Positions 17,846 to 25,767 of a stretch of 64,000 nucleotides of DNA are shown piece by piece; the first letter of the stretch is position 1; every line of letters begins with the position of its first letter. A program made the translations under genes and the position numbers. The notes beneath the pieces were generated by a model, which ran no database searches, was not told the origin of the DNA, and saw only the letters and a list, made by a program, of their open reading frames with translations. The stretch comes from Parvibaculum sp. (lineage in GTDB: Bacteria; Pseudomonadota; Alphaproteobacteria; Parvibaculales; Parvibaculaceae): NCBI RefSeq assembly GCF_019635935.1, contig NZ_JAHBYN010000001.1:1240001-1304000 (forward strand), in the 5' to 3' direction.

Positions 17846-18942
17846 TGGCGGCAATCGCACCCGGCGGGCGGATCGGCATTCTGGGCGGCGGGCAGCTTGG
17901 CCGGATGCTGGCGATGGCGGCCGCCGAGCTCGGCCACAAATGCCATATCTATTGCCCGGACGACGAGGTGCCGGCGGCGGACGTCGCCGCCGCGCTGACG
18001 CGCGCGCCCTATGACGACGCGGACGCGCTGGCGCGCTTTGCCGACAGCGTCGATGTCGTGACCTATGAATTCGAGAACGTGCCGGCCGAAACGGCGCGGA
18101 TCCTCAGCGAACACGCGCCGGTGCGCCCCGGCGCCGCCGCGCTGGCGACCGCGCAGGACCGGCTGACCGAGAAGAACTTCCTGAAGCGGAACGGCATCGC
18201 GACCGCGCCCTTCGCCGATGTGGCGGACACGGACGATCTCGCGGCCGCGCTGGCCGCGATCGGCGCGCCGGCGGTGCTGAAGACGCGGCGCATGGGCTAT
18301 GACGGCAAGGGCCAGGCGAAGATCCTCGCGCCGAAAGCGGCGGCCGCCGCCTGGGACGCGATCGGCCGGCTGCCGGCAATCCTCGAAGGCTTTGTCGATT
18401 TCGAGCGCGAGATTTCGGTCGTCGTCGCGCGGGGGCTCGACGGCGAGGTCGCGGCCTACGATCCGGTCGAGAACATTCATACCAACCACATCCTCGACCG
18501 CACCTTTGCGCCGGCCGCGCTGACGCCGGCGCTGGCGGACGAGGCCCGCGCCATCGCCACGAAGATCGTTTCCGAACTCGACTATGCGGGCGTGATGGGC
18601 GTCGAGATGTTTGTCGGCCGCGACGGGCGGCTGCTCGTCAACGAGATCGCGCCGCGCGTCCACAATTCCGGCCACTGGACGATGGACGCCTGCGCGGTGA
18701 GCCAGTTCGAACAGCATATCCGTGCGATCTGCGGCTGGCCGCTGGGAAGCCCGGCGCGCCATTCCGACGCCGTGATGACCAACCTGATCGGCGCCGACGC
18801 CGGAAAATGGAGCGCCGTCGCCGCCGAACCCGGCGCCAAGCTCCATCTCTACGGCAAGGCCGAGGCGCGGGCGGGGCGCAAGATGGGTCACGTCAACCGG
18901 CTCTATCCGCTCGGAAAGCGTCCGCCGGTTACGCCCCGTTAA
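17845..18942 (+). CDS. purK: N5-carboxyaminoimidazole ribonucleotide synthase PurK
   Basis: 365-residue ATP-grasp enzyme making N5-CAIR from AIR, bicarbonate and ATP. GGRIGILGGGQLGRMLAMAA, TYEFENVPAETARIL, GYDGKGQAKI (glycine-rich ATP loop), EISVVVARG, and NEIAPRVHNSGHWTMDAC are family signatures. Starts with GTG, sharing the G of the purE stop (TAGTG), so translation is coupled. Confidence 0.97.
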   Translation: MAAIAPGGRIGILGGGQLGRMLAMAAAELGHKCHIYCPDDEVPAADVAAALTRAPYDDADALARFADSVDVVTYEFENVPAETARILSEHAPVRPGAAALATAQDRLTEKNFLKRNGIATAPFADVADTDDLAAALAAIGAPAVLKTRRMGYDGKGQAKILAPKAAAAAWDAIGRLPAILEGFVDFEREISVVVARGLDGEVAAYDPVENIHTNHILDRTFAPAALTPALADEARAIATKIVSELDYAGVMGVEMFVGRDGRLLVNEIAPRVHNSGHWTMDACAVSQFEQHIRAICGWPLGSPARHSDAVMTNLIGADAGKWSAVAAEPGAKLHLYGKAEARAGRKMGHVNRLYPLGKRPPVTPR

Positions 18943-19021
18943 CCGGTTGCCCTCACCCTGTAGGCAGGATGAAACCCGGCGGGCGCCCGAATTGGCCGCC
19001 GCCGGACCGGGAAAAACGCCT

Positions 19022-19642
19022 ATGGATTTGGCCGAAAGCCAGACATTCAGCGGGATCGGCGAGGACGCGCGCCGCCTCATGGAGGCGCATGCGCCGAGCG
19101 CCGGCCGTGGAACGGCCACGCCCGCATTCGGTCCGCGCGCGCTCACCGACTTCTTTGCCTACTGGTCGTCGCTGGCGCATGACAGCGGTGCGCCCGACGC
19201 CGCCGCCTTCGATCCGCTGGCGCTGACGCTATGGCTGCCCGACACGACCATCATGGAGATTCACAGGCCCGCCGATATTCGTTTCCGGCTCGTCGGGACG
19301 CGCGTCGCCGAACGCATGACGCACGATCCGACCGGCACCAACATGCTCGTCATGCTGGCGCCGGAGACGCGGGTCCAGGTCTGCCGCGACATGCACGAGA
19401 TCGCTTACCGGCCCTGCGGCTATCACGCGCGCTATGTGAATGTTTACGGCTCGGGCCGCGTGTCGCATGTGCAGAGCCTCTATTTGCCGCTGGCCGCGCC
19501 GGCCGGCCATCCGCCGCGCATGATTGCGGTGCATGCGCCGGAAGAGGCGGTGGAGTATCAGCAGCCCGCCGACCGCACGGTCTGCGCCACCTCGATCGAC
19601 GAAATCGTCTGGATCGATGTGGGCCGGGGTGTGCCGACTTAG
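19022..19642 (+). CDS. PAS_5-type PAS domain protein (first of a tandem pair)
   Basis: 206 residues, no membrane segment. One PAS-like domain of the PAS_5 type common in Alphaproteobacteria: LTLWLPDTTIMEIHRPADIR, FRLVGTRVAERM, TGTNMLVMLAP, and CRDMHEIAYRPCGYHARYV. No output domain is attached, so the ligand and partner are unknown. The start MDLAESQTF is preferred to an upstream ATG at 18947 whose extra residues look non-coding; no strong ribosome site is visible. A paralog follows. Confidence 0.75.
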   Translation: MDLAESQTFSGIGEDARRLMEAHAPSAGRGTATPAFGPRALTDFFAYWSSLAHDSGAPDAAAFDPLALTLWLPDTTIMEIHRPADIRFRLVGTRVAERMTHDPTGTNMLVMLAPETRVQVCRDMHEIAYRPCGYHARYVNVYGSGRVSHVQSLYLPLAAPAGHPPRMIAVHAPEEAVEYQQPADRTVCATSIDEIVWIDVGRGVPT

Positions 19643-19751
19643 ATCCTGTCCGGCAATTGGGCGTCAACGTTCCGGGGACCAGACTTTCGAGCGCTTGCGG
19701 CACCGCTCCGATGCGTCGAACACCTGCCGGAAATGGAAGCGAGAGATCGAA

Positions 19752-20375
19752 ATGCCCCCCAGTGCGGCCAGCTATGTCGGCGCCGTCGAGATGCCGGAGG
19801 ACGTCCGGCGTCTGCTTCGCACCTGCGACGCAAGCAAGGGCGAGCCGTCTGAATCGCCGCTGCTCGACAACCCCGCCCAGAGCGCCGTGTTTCGATACTG
19901 GAACGGTCTGCCGCGCATAAACGGAATGCCGGATGCGGCGGCATTCAGTCCCGCAGCCGTGAAGCGGTGGCTTCCAAGCCTGACGGTTCTGTCGCTGAAC
20001 AGCCCGGAACAGATCAGTCACAGACTGGTCGGAACGGAAGTTACCACGCAACTCGACTTCGAGTTGACGGGGGCGAACCTGCTGGACTTCATTCCGGCGC
20101 AGACACGGCTTCAATGCAGCCGGGATATGCACGAAATTGGCTACCGTCCCTGCGGCTGGCAGGCCCGTCACGTCACCCGCTTCAGATCGGGCCGCATTTC
20201 GAAAATAGAGACGCTCTATCTGCCGATGCATGCCCCGCATCCACAGCCGCCACGCATTCTCGGCATGCACAGCGCGCATGAGCCGACCGACTACGACATT
20301 ACGTTGGACGATACGGTCTTTGGCGCCGAATTCGATCGTATGATCTGGATCGATATCGGCTTCGGCACGCCCTGA
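19752..20375 (+). CDS. PAS_5-type PAS domain protein (second of a tandem pair)
   Basis: 207 residues paralogous to the preceding gene. Shared blocks include VKRWLPSLTVLSLNSPEQIS, HRLVGTEVTTQL, TGANLLDFIPAQTR, SRDMHEIGYRPCGWQARHV and a closing IWIDIGFGTP (the neighbour closes IWIDVGRGVPT). The similarity indicates tandem duplication with divergence. GCGAGAGATC lies before the ATG. Sensory role inferred from the domain only. Confidence 0.75.
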   Translation: MPPSAASYVGAVEMPEDVRRLLRTCDASKGEPSESPLLDNPAQSAVFRYWNGLPRINGMPDAAAFSPAAVKRWLPSLTVLSLNSPEQISHRLVGTEVTTQLDFELTGANLLDFIPAQTRLQCSRDMHEIGYRPCGWQARHVTRFRSGRISKIETLYLPMHAPHPQPPRILGMHSAHEPTDYDITLDDTVFGAEFDRMIWIDIGFGTP

Positions 20376-20376
20376 G

Positions 20377-21060
20377 CTATTCCCGGTAGCGCAGGCGGCC
20401 GAGCAGCGCGAAGGGGTCCGGCAGCTTTTCGACAACGCCCAGAACGGATGCCTTGGCTTTTTCGAAGCGCATCACATCCTCGATGCGTGCGTCGAGAAAG
20501 GCCCATGTGTCGGCGAAATCTTCCGAGCGGTCGGCAAGCCAGTAAAGCGTGACGGCGGAATAGACGCCGGCCAGCGTCGCGCGCTTGGTGTAGAAATTGA
20601 AATCGGTGGCGGTGTCGCCGGCGGCGCGCCAGATCGCGTCGACCGTGCGGTAGAGCGCGCGGGGGCCGCGTGTGCCCGATGTCGGCAACGCCAGCAGCGT
20701 GACGGCGCGGCGCACCGCCTCGACATGCGGGGCGTCGGTCTCGATACGGGTGCGCACGGCGCGCGTGATGCGTTCGCGCACTTTCATCGCGGCAAGGTCT
20801 TCGCCCGCCAGCGCTTCCGCCATGCGCCGGTCGCCATCTGCCAGGAAATAATCGACGAGATCGAGCGCGCCGTCCGGAAAGGCAAGACGCATCTCGTTGT
20901 GATCGACGCCCGCGGCTTCCGCCGCCTCGCGCATCAGGCGCGGCGTCCAGCCATCGAAGGCGACATGGGGGAGTGCGGCGGCGAGAATTTTCGCTTGCGC
21001 CGCCGCGACATGGGTGGCCTTGCGCGCATGGGCGCCGGGGCGGGCTTTTCTATCGGCCAT
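20377..21060 (-). CDS. COQ9 family protein
   Basis: 227 residues matching COQ9: an N-terminal TetR-like helical part (AKILAAALPHVAFDGWTPRL, REAAEAAGVD) and the C-terminal COQ9 domain (YTKRATLAGVYSAVTLYWLADRS, then TWAFLDARIEDVM). Eukaryotic COQ9 is a lipid-binding partner of COQ7 in ubiquinone synthesis; bacterial homologs are presumed to help the same pathway. The start at MADRKARPG is chosen because AAGGGA lies 8 bases upstream. It overlaps the end of def by 11 bp. The stop is directly beside the convergent PAS gene. Confidence 0.85.
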   Translation of the reverse strand: MADRKARPGAHARKATHVAAAQAKILAAALPHVAFDGWTPRLMREAAEAAGVDHNEMRLAFPDGALDLVDYFLADGDRRMAEALAGEDLAAMKVRERITRAVRTRIETDAPHVEAVRRAVTLLALPTSGTRGPRALYRTVDAIWRAAGDTATDFNFYTKRATLAGVYSAVTLYWLADRSEDFADTWAFLDARIEDVMRFEKAKASVLGVVEKLPDPFALLGRLRYRE

Positions 21061-21640
21061 CGGCATCGTCCCTTTCCGCTTCTTCCGCTTCAACTTGGGC
21101 CGCCAGCATGGCGCGCGCCTCGCTTTCGAATATCAGCTCGCCGAGATCGTCCATCCGCTGCGGATAGAGAATGCCGTCGAGATGGTCGCATTCATGCTGC
21201 ACGACGCGCGCATGAAAGCCGCGCGCGCGGCGCTCGATCGTATCGCCGTCGGGCGTGACGCCACGATAGCGGATGTCGAGGCTGCGCGGCACGAGACCGC
21301 GAAGCCCCGGCACCGACAGGCAACCCTCCCAGCCCTTTTCGGTTTCCCCCGACAGGATCTCGATTTCGGGATTGATGAGGACGGTCAGCGGCGCCGTGTG
21401 ATCGAAAATCTCGGCCTCGTCGACCGCCTCGCCCGCCCGCTCGGCCGGCGCCTGGAAAATGACGATCCGCCACGGCTCGTAAACCTGCGGCGCGGCGAGC
21501 CCGGCGCCGTTGGCGTCGATCATCGTCTCGATCATGTCGGCGACCAGCGCCTTCACCGCGGGCGCGGTGGGGTCGGGAACGGGCCGGGCGATGCCCCGGA
21601 GCACCGGATGTCCCATGCGGGCGATTTTTCGTATGGCCAT
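21050..21640 (-). CDS. def: Peptide deformylase
   Basis: 196 residues. All three metal-site motifs are present: NGAGLAAPQV (usual GxGLAAPQ), WEGCLSVPGLRG (metal Cys) and QHECDHLDGILY (metal HExxH). Removes the formyl group from nascent proteins. The start at MAIRKIARMGHPVLR is the conserved family N-terminus. A longer frame starting upstream would add non-conserved residues. Confidence 0.95.
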   Translation of the reverse strand: MAIRKIARMGHPVLRGIARPVPDPTAPAVKALVADMIETMIDANGAGLAAPQVYEPWRIVIFQAPAERAGEAVDEAEIFDHTAPLTVLINPEIEILSGETEKGWEGCLSVPGLRGLVPRSLDIRYRGVTPDGDTIERRARGFHARVVQHECDHLDGILYPQRMDDLGELIFESEARAMLAAQVEAEEAERDDADGR

Positions 21641-21807
21641 GGGCGCAATATGAGCCCGCCGCCCCCGCCCGGCAACGGGGCGGATTGCCCCGCTTTTCGG
21701 CCCCGCACCGGTGGACAAAGCCCCGATCCTTTGCTAGACAAGCGGCACTCTTGCGGGGGGCGCGGCCCGTCCGCGCTTAACCCATTGAAACTAGACAGGT
21801 TTTTCTC

Positions 21808-22035
21808 GTGCAGGTACTCGTTCGCGACAACAATGTCGATCAGGCCATGAAGGCCCTGAAGAAGAAGCTTCAGCGCGAAGGCGTGTTCCGCGAAATGAAG
21901 CTGCGCAACTTCTACGAGAAGCCCTCCGAGAAGCGCGCCCGCGAAAAGGCCGAAGCCATTCGCCGCGCCCGCAAACTGGCCCGCAAGCGCGCCCAGCGCG
22001 AAAGCGGCGTGCCGGCGGCAGCCGCCAAGAAATAA
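21808..22035 (+). CDS. rpsU: 30S ribosomal protein S21
   Basis: 75 residues: [20 protein letters not shown] followed by [20 protein letters not shown] and a basic tail, the standard alphaproteobacterial bS21. Starts with GTG at 21808. A clear terminator follows. Confidence 0.97.
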   Translation: MQVLVRDNNVDQAMKALKKKLQREGVFREMKLRNFYEKPSEKRAREKAEAIRRARKLARKRAQRESGVPAAAAKK

Positions 22036-22060
22036 ACCCGGCGCGTTCAACCGCCGGAAC

Positions 22061-22090
22061 GACAACGCCCCCGAAATTCGGGGGCGTTTT
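22061..22090 (+). terminator. Terminator after rpsU
   Basis: Stem AACGCCCCCGAA / TTCGGGGGCGTT followed by TTCGTTTT. Confidence 0.88.
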
Positions 22091-22105
22091 CGTTTTCAGG
22101 GAAGC

Positions 22106-23110
22106 CTAGAGCCGCTCTGCCGCCGCGCGCGCGTTGCGCCCGTCATCCCATGTCCTGAGGCGTCCGGTGCGCTTGGCCCATCGATAGGCGGACTTGCCGG
22201 CGGCGTTCTGGTGATACCACTGGAAATAGAGCATGGGGCTGAACTTCGGGATCCAGAAACGCGGCGGCGACTCGGCCCGCGGCTGGACGGCGCCAAGCTG
22301 AAGATCGGCGACCGCGACGCCCGCACCTTCCTGGTAGCGCCGGCGCGCGAGAAGACGGCCCTCCCCGTCGATCACCTGCGTCTCGCCCATCAACTGCGTG
22401 CGTATCGGCGCCGTGAGACGCGTGCCCGGCAGGACCAGAAACCCGCCCTCAATGACACTCGCATGCCCCGCATGGAGCAGCGGCGCACCGATCAATGAGG
22501 CGAAGGTACGGGGCGTGCGCTCCATCAACCGGCCATTGCCCGCGTGAAAGCGCTGCCAATAGCCGCGCGCCCAGTTCCAGCCGGGCTCGCTCCACCAATG
22601 GCTGCCCGTCATCAGCAGGCCAACCTTGCCGCGCAGCCGCTTGACCGTCTGCGTCCGGACCGTCTCCCAGCAGACGGCTGCGCCGACCGGCCCGAGCGAG
22701 GTTTCCATGAGGCCGGTATCGTCCCCGCCGACGTAAAAGGCATTCTCGACCATTGTCGGAAGATCCTTGTCGTGGCGATGGACCTTGCCGTCGGGCTCGA
22801 CAAAGACATAGGTGTTGTAGACATCGCCGTCGCGCATTTCGAGATAGGAGCCGCCGATATGAATGCGGTGGCGGCGCGCCTTTTCCTTCAGCATATCGAG
22901 CGCCGGGTTTTCGGGCGGCAGCGAACAGCCGAAGACACGTTCGTCATAGACGATGCAGGTGGTGAAGAACTCCGGCAACGCGACAAGCTCCGCGCCCCGA
23001 TCGACCGCTTCGTCCACAAGGCGGCTCGCATGTTCGATGTTCCACGGAATGTCGGCGACGCGCGCCTCGACCTGGATGGCGGCGGCACGGATGGTCTTTG
23101 GCGGTGTCAT
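22106..23110 (-). CDS. Carbon-nitrogen hydrolase (nitrilase superfamily)
   Basis: 334 residues. The catalytic Glu-Lys-Cys triad is in place: ALPEFFTT, HRHDKDLPT and GAAVCWETVRT. The SHWWSEPGWNWARGYWQRF segment is unlike common amidase subfamilies, and the C-terminus has an extra block (WIPKFSPMLYFQWYHQNAAG). Members hydrolyse nitriles, amides or carbamoyl compounds. Immediately upstream on the same strand lies a small membrane protein gene; a TrmB-like regulator faces away from both. Substrate unknown. Confidence 0.85.
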   Translation of the reverse strand: MTPPKTIRAAAIQVEARVADIPWNIEHASRLVDEAVDRGAELVALPEFFTTCIVYDERVFGCSLPPENPALDMLKEKARRHRIHIGGSYLEMRDGDVYNTYVFVEPDGKVHRHDKDLPTMVENAFYVGGDDTGLMETSLGPVGAAVCWETVRTQTVKRLRGKVGLLMTGSHWWSEPGWNWARGYWQRFHAGNGRLMERTPRTFASLIGAPLLHAGHASVIEGGFLVLPGTRLTAPIRTQLMGETQVIDGEGRLLARRRYQEGAGVAVADLQLGAVQPRAESPPRFWIPKFSPMLYFQWYHQNAAGKSAYRWAKRTGRLRTWDDGRNARAAAERL

Positions 23111-23122
23111 GGGCGGCGCCCC

Positions 23123-23503
23123 TCAGATTGTGAACCAGGCATAGAGCAGCCAGGGATAGGCGACGCTCAAAAGCCCGAAGGAAATCATCGTCGCGATGTC
23201 GATGGCGCGGTGCTTGATGTAGCCCTCCTTCGAGAAGGCATGGACCATGAAAAGCTGTGCGTTGGTCCACGAGCCGACGACCAGCAGCCACCCGGCGACT
23301 TCCGGGATAGCCGGATGAACGGCGGCGATCGCGAATTGCAGCAACGCCATCAGAATGTTGTCGATATGGCACTGGAGAACGCGCTTTGCGTGGACCAGCG
23401 GGCCGAAACGCTTGCGCGGCCCGTACATCGCGACCATCACCCAACCGAGCGCAACGGCAAAGGTGATCTGGATCAGACCGGACGAGATCAGGATCGTCTG
23501 CAT
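23123..23503 (-). CDS. Small four-helix membrane protein, possibly styrene-oxide-isomerase-like
   Basis: 126 residues with four hydrophobic helices (near 4-25, 46-63, 69-88, 102-124). The central stretch (HAKRVLQCHIDNIL, then PEVAGWLLVVGSWTNAQLFM) recalls StyC-type styrene oxide isomerases (a conserved His followed by an AsnxMM helix and an AGxxxxxxGWxN segment). The resemblance is by eye and partial. It is likely co-transcribed with the nitrilase downstream (12-bp gap). If real, it would be an inner-membrane haem-dependent isomerase; otherwise an unknown membrane protein. Confidence 0.55.
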   Translation of the reverse strand: MQTILISSGLIQITFAVALGWVMVAMYGPRKRFGPLVHAKRVLQCHIDNILMALLQFAIAAVHPAIPEVAGWLLVVGSWTNAQLFMVHAFSKEGYIKHRAIDIATMISFGLLSVAYPWLLYAWFTI

Positions 23504-23518
23504 CGAGCGCCCTCAAAA

Positions 23519-23644
23519 CTGTCGAAACTTAAAAACAAATCTCCGAACGCATGGCGGCCAGAGACCCCGATTAGAAACTTTCACTATATATCTCCGTTGA
23601 CGGGCGCCTGGTCAATATGGAGAATGTCGGAAATTCTGTCGAAA
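23519..23644. promoter_or_regulatory. Divergent control region with repeated CTGTCGAAA
   Basis: CTGTCGAAA occurs at 23519-23527 and 23636-23644, and TCTCCG twice between them, in the AT-richer gap between the nitrilase operon and the TrmB-like regulator. Candidate operator half-sites; no footprint evidence. Confidence 0.35.
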
Positions 23645-23658
23645 TTTTTGGACACCCA

Positions 23659-24396
23659 ATGAAGCTCGAACCGAAACTGGCGGCGCTGGGTCTCGCGGGC
23701 AAGCGGGGGCGCTTCTACCTCTCCGCCCTCGAACTCGGCGACGAGACGGTGACGGCGGTGGCGCAACACGCCGGCATCGAGCGAACGACTGCCTATGCGT
23801 TGTTCGAGAAACTGCTGGAGGACGGGCTCGTCACACAGGTCGAGCGCGGCGGCCGCACCCATGTGGTGGCCGAGGACCCCGACGTGCTGGCCCGCAATCT
23901 CGACGAAAAGCGCCGCACACTCGACGAGGTCCTGCCCGACCTGCGCGCGATCCATGCCCGCACGCATGGCGCGCCGCGCTTCCGCCTTTACGACGGGGCC
24001 GACGGCATCCGAACCGTACTCAACGCGGTGCTGGCGGCGCCGCTGCCGGAAATCTGCGGCATTCTGTCGATGCGCGAGCTGCTTGCCGTGCCGGGCCCGA
24101 AAGCGCTGCGCAACTTCATCGCCGAACGCGTGCGCTTGGGAACGCGGCTGCGCGTCATCCGCGCGCAAAGCGAGGAAACCTACGACATCTGGAAAGCGGG
24201 AGAAGAAGAACTGCGCGAGGTGCGCTATGCGCCGTCGTCGGACGCTTTCCGCATCACCACTTTCATTTTCGGCGGCAAGGTGGCGCTGATCTCGTCGCGG
24301 CGGGAAAACTACGGGCTGATCGTCGACAGCGAGGAATTTGCACGATTGCAACAAGCCTTGTTCGAAACGATGTGGCAGACAAGCACCCCTGCCTGA
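23659..24396 (+). CDS. TrmB-like HTH transcriptional regulator
   Basis: 245 residues. The N-terminal winged helix (ALGLAGKRGRFYLSALELGD, VAQHAGIERTTAYALFEKLL, wing VERGGRTHVVAEDP) and a C-terminal domain (RFRLYDGADGIRTVLNAVLA, FGGKVALISSRRENYGLIVD) match the TrmB family, including the GxxKVALIS segment. TrmB proteins usually sense sugars in archaea; bacterial members are diverse. It is divergent from the nitrilase/membrane gene pair, so it likely controls that pair. An alternative ATG lies at 23617. Confidence 0.8.
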   Translation: MKLEPKLAALGLAGKRGRFYLSALELGDETVTAVAQHAGIERTTAYALFEKLLEDGLVTQVERGGRTHVVAEDPDVLARNLDEKRRTLDEVLPDLRAIHARTHGAPRFRLYDGADGIRTVLNAVLAAPLPEICGILSMRELLAVPGPKALRNFIAERVRLGTRLRVIRAQSEETYDIWKAGEEELREVRYAPSSDAFRITTFIFGGKVALISSRRENYGLIVDSEEFARLQQALFETMWQTSTPA

Positions 24397-24399
24397 CGC

Positions 24400-24876
24400 C
24401 TAGATGCGTTTGGCCATCAATCGCTCATAAGTGCGGTAGCCCGCTGCATCGTAGATGCGTCGCGCGCGCGCGTTGCTTTCGAGCACATAGAGCCTGATCT
24501 CGCCGATGCCGGCGGACCTGGTATGCGCCTCCGCCGCTTCGAGCAGCGCCCGGCCGACGCCCTTGCCGCGCGCGCCCTCATCGACGCTGATGTCCCAGAT
24601 CAACGCGTGGCGGCGATGCTCCGGCCGCACAAAGGTGCCCGGATCCTCCTCGAAGGCGAAGCTCAGAAAGCCGACGACCGATCCGCCTTCCTCGGCAACC
24701 AGCGTCACGCCGCCCTGGGCCGCGATTTCGCCGCTCACCCAATCGAGATGGCTTTCAGCGGCGGATGCGTCGGCGCGATTGTCCTCGATCGCGGCCTCGA
24801 ATTCGTTGAGGGCGCCCATCAGACGAACAAGCGCCGGGCGGTCTGCGTCCCGCGCAACACGAACGACGACACTCAT
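24400..24876 (-). CDS. GNAT family N-acetyltransferase
   Basis: 158 residues. Acetyl-CoA loop DEGARGKGVGRALLEAAEA (Q/RxxGxG/A motif A), preceded by IWDISV, and C-terminal ARRIYDAAGYRTYERLM. Substrate unknown. The stop lies 3 bp from the convergent regulator gene, and its start is 1 bp from the upstream DUF6614-like gene. Confidence 0.85.
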   Translation of the reverse strand: MSVVVRVARDADRPALVRLMGALNEFEAAIEDNRADASAAESHLDWVSGEIAAQGGVTLVAEEGGSVVGFLSFAFEEDPGTFVRPEHRRHALIWDISVDEGARGKGVGRALLEAAEAHTRSAGIGEIRLYVLESNARARRIYDAAGYRTYERLMAKRI

Positions 24877-24877
24877 G

Positions 24878-25228
24878 TCAGAACCGCTCCTCGCCCTGCT
24901 CGCGCACCGGATCGGGGAAATCGCGGTAGAGCGCGAACTGGATGCCCGTTACCAGCGAATTGACGTTGAAATGCTCGGTCTCGACCGGGTCGGCGCGCGT
25001 CGCCACCCAGTTGAAGGCCGAATCGAGCTGGGTCAGGTCCGCAACCTCGACCATGAAATGGAACTCGCCGAGATGCGCAGGCGCAAGGCCGAGCTTCTTG
25101 CGCATCAGCCGCCAGCCCTCGATGACGCCCTCGCGTTCGAGAAGCTCCATATAGGCGGTGAAGGCCTCGACGAAATCCATGTCGCGTATGCCGGGCTTCA
25201 GGTTGAACCAGCCGTGATAGATATCCAT
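24878..25228 (-). CDS. Small conserved protein (DUF6614-like)
   Basis: 116 residues, soluble, ferredoxin-like alternation: MDIYHGWFNLKPGIRDMDFV, YMELLEREGVIEGWRLMRKK, GEFHFMVEVADLTQLD and EHFNVNSLVTGIQFALYRDF. Looks like a conserved alphaproteobacterial unknown family (DUF6614 by recollection). GGGAGAGAG precedes the ATG at 25228, which excludes the longer frame that runs through the upstream terminator. Function unknown. Confidence 0.7.
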   Translation of the reverse strand: MDIYHGWFNLKPGIRDMDFVEAFTAYMELLEREGVIEGWRLMRKKLGLAPAHLGEFHFMVEVADLTQLDSAFNWVATRADPVETEHFNVNSLVTGIQFALYRDFPDPVREQGEERF

Positions 25229-25241
25229 GCCTCTCTCCCCC

Positions 25242-25279
25242 AAAAGAAAACGGGCGGCGCCCATGTGAGCACCGCCCGC
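25242..25279 (-). terminator. Terminator of the DUF4345-like gene (duplicated unit, copy 1)
   Basis: Read on the minus strand: CGGGCGGTGC ... GCGCCGCCCG stem followed by TTTTCTTTT. A near-identical unit lies at 25712-25747. Confidence 0.8.
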
Positions 25280-25301
25280 CGAATTCGTCCAGCGCGCGAT
25301 C

Positions 25302-25679
25302 TCAGCCGCGCGCCAGCGCCTTTGCGGCAAAGACCGAAAGCACCACCATCGTGAATTCGACGACAAGCGGCTGCACGATGCCATCCGGCACGCCATCGAC
25401 GACGATACCGAGGATACGACCGAGAAGGGCGAGGCCGTACAGCACCGCCGCGCCGAGAATCCAGTGCGGCCGGCCGCCGAACAGCGCCGCGCCGGCGGCG
25501 ACCGCGCTTGCCAGAAAGAAGGCGGCGATGTCGGCCCGCAGCGCATTGAGCCCGAGCGGCGACAACGCCCCGATGCCGAGCCCTTCGCCCATCTCCGCAG
25601 GCGACAGGATCGTCATGGCGCCGGCGCCCAGCGAAAACAGCCCCACCAGCGCGGCCGCGATACGAGCAATCCAGATCAT
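25302..25679 (-). CDS. Four-helix membrane protein (DUF4345-like)
   Basis: 125 residues with four membrane helices: IARIAAALVGLFSLGAGAMT, RADIAAFFLASAVAAGAALF, WILGAAVLYGLALLGRILGI and VVEFTMVVLSVFAAKALA. The layout and GRxxGxxxDG motif (GRILGIVVDGVP) match DUF4345. Flanked on both sides by copies of the same terminator unit. Function unknown. Confidence 0.7.
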   Translation of the reverse strand: MIWIARIAAALVGLFSLGAGAMTILSPAEMGEGLGIGALSPLGLNALRADIAAFFLASAVAAGAALFGGRPHWILGAAVLYGLALLGRILGIVVDGVPDGIVQPLVVEFTMVVLSVFAAKALARG

Positions 25680-25711
25680 CTATTCCCTCCCCTGTTATTC
25701 CCGCTTCCAAT

Positions 25712-25747
25712 GAAAACGGGCGGCGCCCATCTTGAGCACCGCCCGCC
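25712..25747 (-). terminator. Terminator of the pnt operon (duplicated unit, copy 2)
   Basis: On the minus strand, GGCGGGCGGTGC ... GCGCCGCCCG hairpin followed by TTTTCATT, 20 bp after the pntB stop. Shares about 45 bp with the unit at 25242-25279. Confidence 0.8.
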
Positions 25748-25767
25748 CGATCCGTCCAGTGCGGGGG

